Source: Deltaproteobacteria bacterium UBA6967
Lineage (GTDB): Bacteria; SAR324; NAC60-12
Length of the DNA stretch: 9,087 nt
Direction of reading: 5' to 3'
Assembly: GCA_002450295.1 (NCBI GenBank)
Contig: DJYX01000264.1
Span: 6,465 to 15,551, forward strand
Below are positions 5,497-9,087 of this stretch, one piece after another. Numbering within the stretch: position 1 is the stretch's first letter; each line of letters starts with the position of its first letter. Below the pieces are notes generated by a model. The model was not told the DNA's origin. It did no database searches and saw only the letters and a list, made by a program, of their open reading frames with translations. Position numbers and translations under genes: made by a program.

Positions 5497-7191
5497 ATGG
5501 AATTTTTGAAGAAGATTTTCAAAGAAGGCGGGACAAAGGATGAGGGCTATCAGGTGCATCTCAAAAAGGCCAAACAGCTATTGGACAGCCGTTTTTATGA
5601 TCGTGCCTCTGTTGAGTACAATAAGGCTCTCCAGATTAATGCTCAGAAATCGATACCAATTGTTAAGAGACAATTTGAGGATGCAGAATCTGCAGGAGGC
5701 TTGGACCTTTTATCTCTTGGTCAGAGCTTACTGGTTTCATTTCCCAACAATCCGGAATTAGCTAATTTTTTAGGGAATTTATGTCGTCGCCACTCTCAGC
5801 CAAGAAAAGCAGAGAACTACTATAAACATGCGCTGAAGGTAAATCCAGACTACGAATGGGCCTCTTACAATCTTGCGGCAACACTGGCCCACAGCTATCA
5901 GTATGATGACAATGCGAAGCTTTCAATCAGTGTCTTTGAGGTCAGAACCAGCTTTGTCCTGCCCCCGTTTGAGGATGAGCTAGCCCAACTGATCGACATG
6001 GAATTTAATGAAAAATATGCAGCGTGGGAAGCCGCAAAAGAAGCCGCAGAAGAAGCTGCCAAACTGGAACCAGAACCGAAAACATTTGACCAACCCGAAC
6101 CAAAACGACTAAAAACTCCAAAAGAACCCGGTCAGCTTTTCTCAAAATTAAAATTAGCATGGAATGAAGCCCAATCACCCCAAGACAAAGAAGAACCTTT
6201 CAAACTGATCTGTGCGCTTGGCTATCAACTACTATCTCAAAATCAAGCTGTCTCCTTTAAAGTTTTTGAATGGGCTGTGCAGCGAAACCCTCTTGATGCA
6301 AACCTACGTTGCTTTTTATTTTGTTCATTAGCCCTGAAGCAACCAAAAATTGCTGTTGAAAAGCTCATCGCCTTACTGGCAAAAGTGCCAAATCATCGCT
6401 ATACCCTGATCAATTTAGGGTTAGCCTATCGCCGAGCTAATAATATTCAGTTGTCACGACGCTATCTCTTCATTGGCTTCGAAATGCTGCGGCGGTCCCA
6501 AGGAAAATACGAAGTTTCAGGATTGTTCGAAGAAGCCAAAAATTTACTTAGAAAAAACCGACGCAAAGCTTGGGAGTTGCTGCATGATCTAAGACTGGAT
6601 ATGACGAAGCCAGAACAACTTTTACAGTTGGGGACCTTATCTCTAGAGTTCAAAGAATGGAATACAGCTCAGAGTTGTTTTCGTGAAGTTCTACTGAAGG
6701 ATCCGAAAAATCGGCAAGCATTAGATGGGATGAAAACTATCCGCCAAGAATGGCTGGCGTTGGCACGAATTGCGGCTGATAAGAATAACTGGCAAGAATC
6801 GGTGCTGGGATATCAACTTGTAATCAGCGTTGAAGCAGACGAGGAAGTCTTGGAAGAAGCTTTGGAAGTCGCCAAGGGGCTCGGGAATCCAAAAACAATT
6901 CGTGAGTTCGAGAGAGAGCTTGCCTTGCAGAAGCAAAAAGATCGCCTGGCAATTGCCAATCAGCATTTGGAAAGAGCGATGATGCTCGAGGGGAAACGAC
7001 AGGGGGCCGCAGCAATTCAGGAATATCAGCAATCAATCATTTTGTTGCCGCAGCACAAAGTTTTTGTGCAAATGCTTGATTGTTGTCGTAAATTTCGTCT
7101 AGACAGTCACGCAGAACAGCTCAGTGAATGGTTTGAGAAGGTACAGCAAGCTGATCCTGAAGAAGAAATTCCTCCACTAGAGATCGCTTAA
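5497..7191 (+). CDS. TPR-repeat protein
   Basis: A 564-residue protein made largely of tetratricopeptide helical hairpins, a scaffold for protein-protein contacts. Likely repeats are at about 17-50 ('AKQLLDSRFYDRASVEYNKA'), 83-118 ('RKAENYYKHALKVNPD'), 234-267, 300-334, 370-404 ('EWNTAQSCFREVLLKDPKN'), 415-447 and 486-520. A low-complexity Ala/Glu/Pro/Lys linker (about 173-212, bases 6013-6132) separates an N-terminal TPR block from a C-terminal one. There is no signal peptide or membrane segment, so it should be cytosolic. The start is ATG 5497 with a weak ACAGG at 5487-5491. The gene ends 19 bases from the convergent lipoprotein gene with no hairpin terminator between them. Its partner is unknown; the secreted protein upstream is the only neighbour on the same strand. 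Confidence 0.85.
   Translation: MEFLKKIFKEGGTKDEGYQVHLKKAKQLLDSRFYDRASVEYNKALQINAQKSIPIVKRQFEDAESAGGLDLLSLGQSLLVSFPNNPELANFLGNLCRRHSQPRKAENYYKHALKVNPDYEWASYNLAATLAHSYQYDDNAKLSISVFEVRTSFVLPPFEDELAQLIDMEFNEKYAAWEAAKEAAEEAAKLEPEPKTFDQPEPKRLKTPKEPGQLFSKLKLAWNEAQSPQDKEEPFKLICALGYQLLSQNQAVSFKVFEWAVQRNPLDANLRCFLFCSLALKQPKIAVEKLIALLAKVPNHRYTLINLGLAYRRANNIQLSRRYLFIGFEMLRRSQGKYEVSGLFEEAKNLLRKNRRKAWELLHDLRLDMTKPEQLLQLGTLSLEFKEWNTAQSCFREVLLKDPKNRQALDGMKTIRQEWLALARIAADKNNWQESVLGYQLVISVEADEEVLEEALEVAKGLGNPKTIREFERELALQKQKDRLAIANQHLERAMMLEGKRQGAAAIQEYQQSIILLPQHKVFVQMLDCCRKFRLDSHAEQLSEWFEKVQQADPEEEIPPLEIA
6013..6132 (+). other. Low-complexity Ala/Glu then Pro/Glu/Lys linker in the TPR protein
   Basis: Residues about 173-212 contain near-repeats of E-A-A (WEAAKEAAEEAAK) followed by P-E-P and P-K steps. 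They probably form a charged helix and a flexible hinge between two TPR blocks. Confidence 0.6.
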
Positions 7192-7210
7192 TACATGTGT
7201 TTCAGTTTGG

Positions 7211-7597
7211 TTAGGATGCCTTCTGTTTCAACAGTACTTCGCGCTTAATCACTCCCTCCGTTGTATACACCTCAACCGTAAAACTCTTCTCCTCAGAATT
7301 CAGTGCGTAGGGTATCTTAAAGAGAAAATCATAAGATCCTCCTGCTAGAGTCATTGGGATCTTGTCAACATAAATGGCTTGGACAGGTTCGAAGGAACTA
7401 ACTCTGAGATCCCAGCTTCCTTCAGGCTCAGAAACTATCGCTGAGCTTTCATTGAAAACAAGTACATTTTGGGTTTCAGATTCAGTGTACTTTGCAGCAC
7501 GGCTTTGTCTCTCGCTTGAGAGTTTTCCGATTGATTCATGTTCAGCCGCACATCCCAAAAGAAAGCCAATCAGAAAGCACATCAACAATCTTTTCAT
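7211..7597 (-). CDS. Small outer-membrane-type lipoprotein
   Basis: A 128-residue protein with a lipoprotein signal peptide: M-K-R, a hydrophobic core, and lipobox L-L-G-C with the acylated cysteine at C16. The residues after the cysteine are A-A with no aspartate, which by the usual Lol rule points to the outer membrane. After a polar spacer (17-44), the rest ('SWDLRVSSFEPVQAIYVD', 'SFTVEVYTTEGVIKREVLL') has alternating strands resembling a single Ig-like or cadherin-like beta sandwich; this fold is an inference. The gene begins 6 bases after ileS. Its Shine-Dalgarno GAGG (7602-7605) overlaps the ileS stop codon, so translation is probably coupled to ileS. The specific function is unknown. 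Confidence 0.85.
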   Translation of the reverse strand: MKRLLMCFLIGFLLGCAAEHESIGKLSSERQSRAAKYTESETQNVLVFNESSAIVSEPEGSWDLRVSSFEPVQAIYVDKIPMTLAGGSYDFLFKIPYALNSEEKSFTVEVYTTEGVIKREVLLKQKAS

Positions 7598-7601
7598 GTC
7601 A

Positions 7602-7605
7602 CCTC
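7602..7605 (-). promoter_or_regulatory. Ribosome binding site of the lipoprotein gene, overlapping the ileS stop
   Basis: The minus strand reads TTGAGGTGACATG. The TGA stop of ileS (7604-7606) supplies part of the GAGG, with 4 bases to the ATG. Confidence 0.65.
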
Positions 7606-9087
7606 AAGGAGAAGGATTTATTCTTTGTAATTCAATCGTGCAGATCTCACCATTGATGTCCCACTCACTACCGGGGTTGTCCTCAAGCAGTAGTTTCTCA
7701 CAAAGGGTTTCGGTGCAAACAAAATCCCGGTAAACATCGATCGCTTTGCCAACAATATCTGAGGACTTGTACCTAATTACGATGCGGTCCATGACCGCGA
7801 GGTCTTGTTCCTTGCGCATATGCTGAACTTTGTTCACAAATTCTCTCGCAAGACCCTCTTTGATGAGGGATTCATTCAATTGAGTGTCAAGTGCGATAGT
7901 TACACTACCAGAAGACTCTACCAACAGACCTTCCCTCTGTGAACGTTGAATAAGGACATCTTCAAGTGTCAGCGTAACCTCTCCGTCAGTATGTTGTAAG
8001 GTGACACTTCCTCCATCCTGCAATCTTCTGATGTTTTCCAAGTCAAGAGTCTTGATTTGATTAGCGACCTCCTTCATGCGCTTGCCCAAACGCTTCCCTA
8101 AAACTCTAAAATTTGCCTGTGCGCTCAATCCCACTAAATCCTCCTCATTTTCGGTGAGGACTAATTCTTTGATGTTTAGTTCATCCAGCAGCAGTGCATC
8201 CAGTTCATTCAAGATTCTCTGTGCCTCTGGATCACGTGTTATCAAAAATAATCTCTGAAGGGGTTGGCGAGTTTTCAACTGATGCTTGGAACGAAGAGCA
8301 CGTCCCATGTTAACTGCGGCTAGGACAAGATCCATTCTTGTCTCCAACTCTGTATCCCTCGATTTGTCATCTACTGCTGGGAAGTAGTCCAGATGTACAC
8401 TAATTGGGTCCCCTTCCCTTCGAAGTGATTCATAGATTCCTTCTGCAACATAAGGAACGAAGCACGCGATAATTTTCGAAAGATCTCTCAACACCAAGAA
8501 CAGCGTAGCATAGGCAGACATCTTATCTTGACCCCTACCATCTTTCCAAAAGCGACGTCGGCTACGTCTCAAATACCAGTTTGTGAGGAGGTCGATGAAG
8601 TGAACAAAGGGAGCAGAAGCTCTGTTCAACTCATAAAGATCCATTGCAGAGTGAACCTCAGCAATGAGCCCTTGCAAACAACTCATAATCCAACGATCCA
8701 ACGGATTCGTTTTTTCTACAGCTAGATTTGCTTCCGTCGGTTCCCAACCATCTATTTCTGCATAGGTTGAAAGGAACGATAGCGAATTCCACAAAGGCAA
8801 GAGTACGGAGCGAGTTACTTCAACTAAGCCTTGCTCCGAAAATCGCAAAGACTCTCCTTGAACCGCAACAGAGTTAAGCATGTATAGCCTGATGGCGTCA
8901 GCGCCATACCGATCCAACATTTCAACTGGATCAGGATAATTTTTGAGGCGCTTGCTCATCTTCTTGCCGTCTTCCGCTAAAATCAGTCCGTTGACGATAC
9001 AATTACGAAAAGCGGGAGCATCGAACAAGGCCGCGGCATGGACCACCAGGGTATAGAACCAACCCGGTGTTTGATCTAGGCCCTCAC
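7604..9087 (-). CDS. ileS: Isoleucyl-tRNA synthetase, type 2, C-terminal half
   Basis: Charges tRNA-Ile with isoleucine in the cytoplasm. The gene enters from the right edge; about 493 C-terminal residues are visible, against roughly 1050 for the family. The visible reading frame opens with 'EGLDQTPGWFYTLVVHAAAL', continues with 'NGLILAEDGKKMSKRLKNYP' (KMSKR signature at 8948-8962), then 'YGADAIRLYMLNS', the anticodon-binding domain with 'NWYLRRSRRRFWKDG', and the C-terminal domain with 'FRVLGKRLGKRMKEV'. These features place it in the eukaryote-like type 2 IleRS group rather than the E. coli type. That group has no C-terminal zinc finger and is often associated with mupirocin resistance (family knowledge, not tested here). 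Proline replaces the arginine normally seen in the 'DQTRGWF' stretch. An internal GTG or ATG near 9046 is not the start, since the frame is open and homologous upstream. The HIGH motif and editing domain lie outside the window. Confidence 0.95.
   Translation of the reverse strand, partial: EGLDQTPGWFYTLVVHAAALFDAPAFRNCIVNGLILAEDGKKMSKRLKNYPDPVEMLDRYGADAIRLYMLNSVAVQGESLRFSEQGLVEVTRSVLLPLWNSLSFLSTYAEIDGWEPTEANLAVEKTNPLDRWIMSCLQGLIAEVHSAMDLYELNRASAPFVHFIDLLTNWYLRRSRRRFWKDGRGQDKMSAYATLFLVLRDLSKIIACFVPYVAEGIYESLRREGDPISVHLDYFPAVDDKSRDTELETRMDLVLAAVNMGRALRSKHQLKTRQPLQRLFLITRDPEAQRILNELDALLLDELNIKELVLTENEEDLVGLSAQANFRVLGKRLGKRMKEVANQIKTLDLENIRRLQDGGSVTLQHTDGEVTLTLEDVLIQRSQREGLLVESSGSVTIALDTQLNESLIKEGLAREFVNKVQHMRKEQDLAVMDRIVIRYKSSDIVGKAIDVYRDFVCTETLCEKLLLEDNPGSEWDINGEICTIELQRINPSP

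Noticed and set aside
6721..7036. Two minus-strand open frames inside the TPR gene
   Set aside because: Both are antisense to convincing TPR repeats and overlap each other; no family features.
7374..7733. Plus-strand open frame of 119 codons across the lipoprotein/ileS junction
   Set aside because: It lies antisense to two well-supported genes, is serine-rich as expected for a shadow frame, and shows no recognisable domain.

Overview
The window is a compact chromosomal stretch of a Gram-negative bacterium. It encodes a lipid A acyltransferase-type protein, apolipoprotein N-acyltransferase (Lnt), a lipobox lipoprotein and a Sec-exported protein, all of which imply an inner and outer membrane. 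The moderate GC content, the eukaryote-like (type 2) isoleucyl-tRNA synthetase and the divergent Lnt would fit a marine delta-/SAR324-type proteobacterium. That placement is an inference from general resemblance, and I would not rely on it below phylum level.

Layout, left to right. On the minus strand: the N-terminal part of an LpxL/HtrB-type acyltransferase (cut by the window edge), whose start codon lies inside the end of thrC (threonine synthase); then a small 77-residue protein with a SHOCT-like C-terminal hairpin. On the plus strand: lnt, whose start codon overlaps the start codon of the 77-residue gene. On the minus strand, overlapping the 3' end of lnt: a short serine-recombinase-family protein with asparagine at the position of the catalytic serine. 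Divergent from it, on the plus strand: a secreted protein of unknown function, followed by a 564-residue TPR protein. On the minus strand, converging on the TPR gene: the C-terminal half of ileS and, 6 bases downstream of it, a small outer-membrane-type lipoprotein gene.

How the genes may work together. The acyltransferase and Lnt both serve envelope biogenesis, and the lipoprotein encoded here would be a substrate for Lnt-dependent maturation. ThrC and IleS are housekeeping enzymes with no evident functional tie to the rest beyond sharing transcripts (thrC with the acyltransferase, ileS with the lipoprotein). The recombinase is the one accessory-type gene, and it sits tightly between core genes with no visible mobile-element ends. 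No RNA genes, CRISPR arrays or insertion sequences were recognised, and no non-coding stretch exceeds about 100 bases.

No clearly new multi-gene system is visible. The best leads are the serine-less recombinase with a perfect inverted repeat just upstream of it, and the overlapping divergent start codons of lnt and the 77-residue gene.
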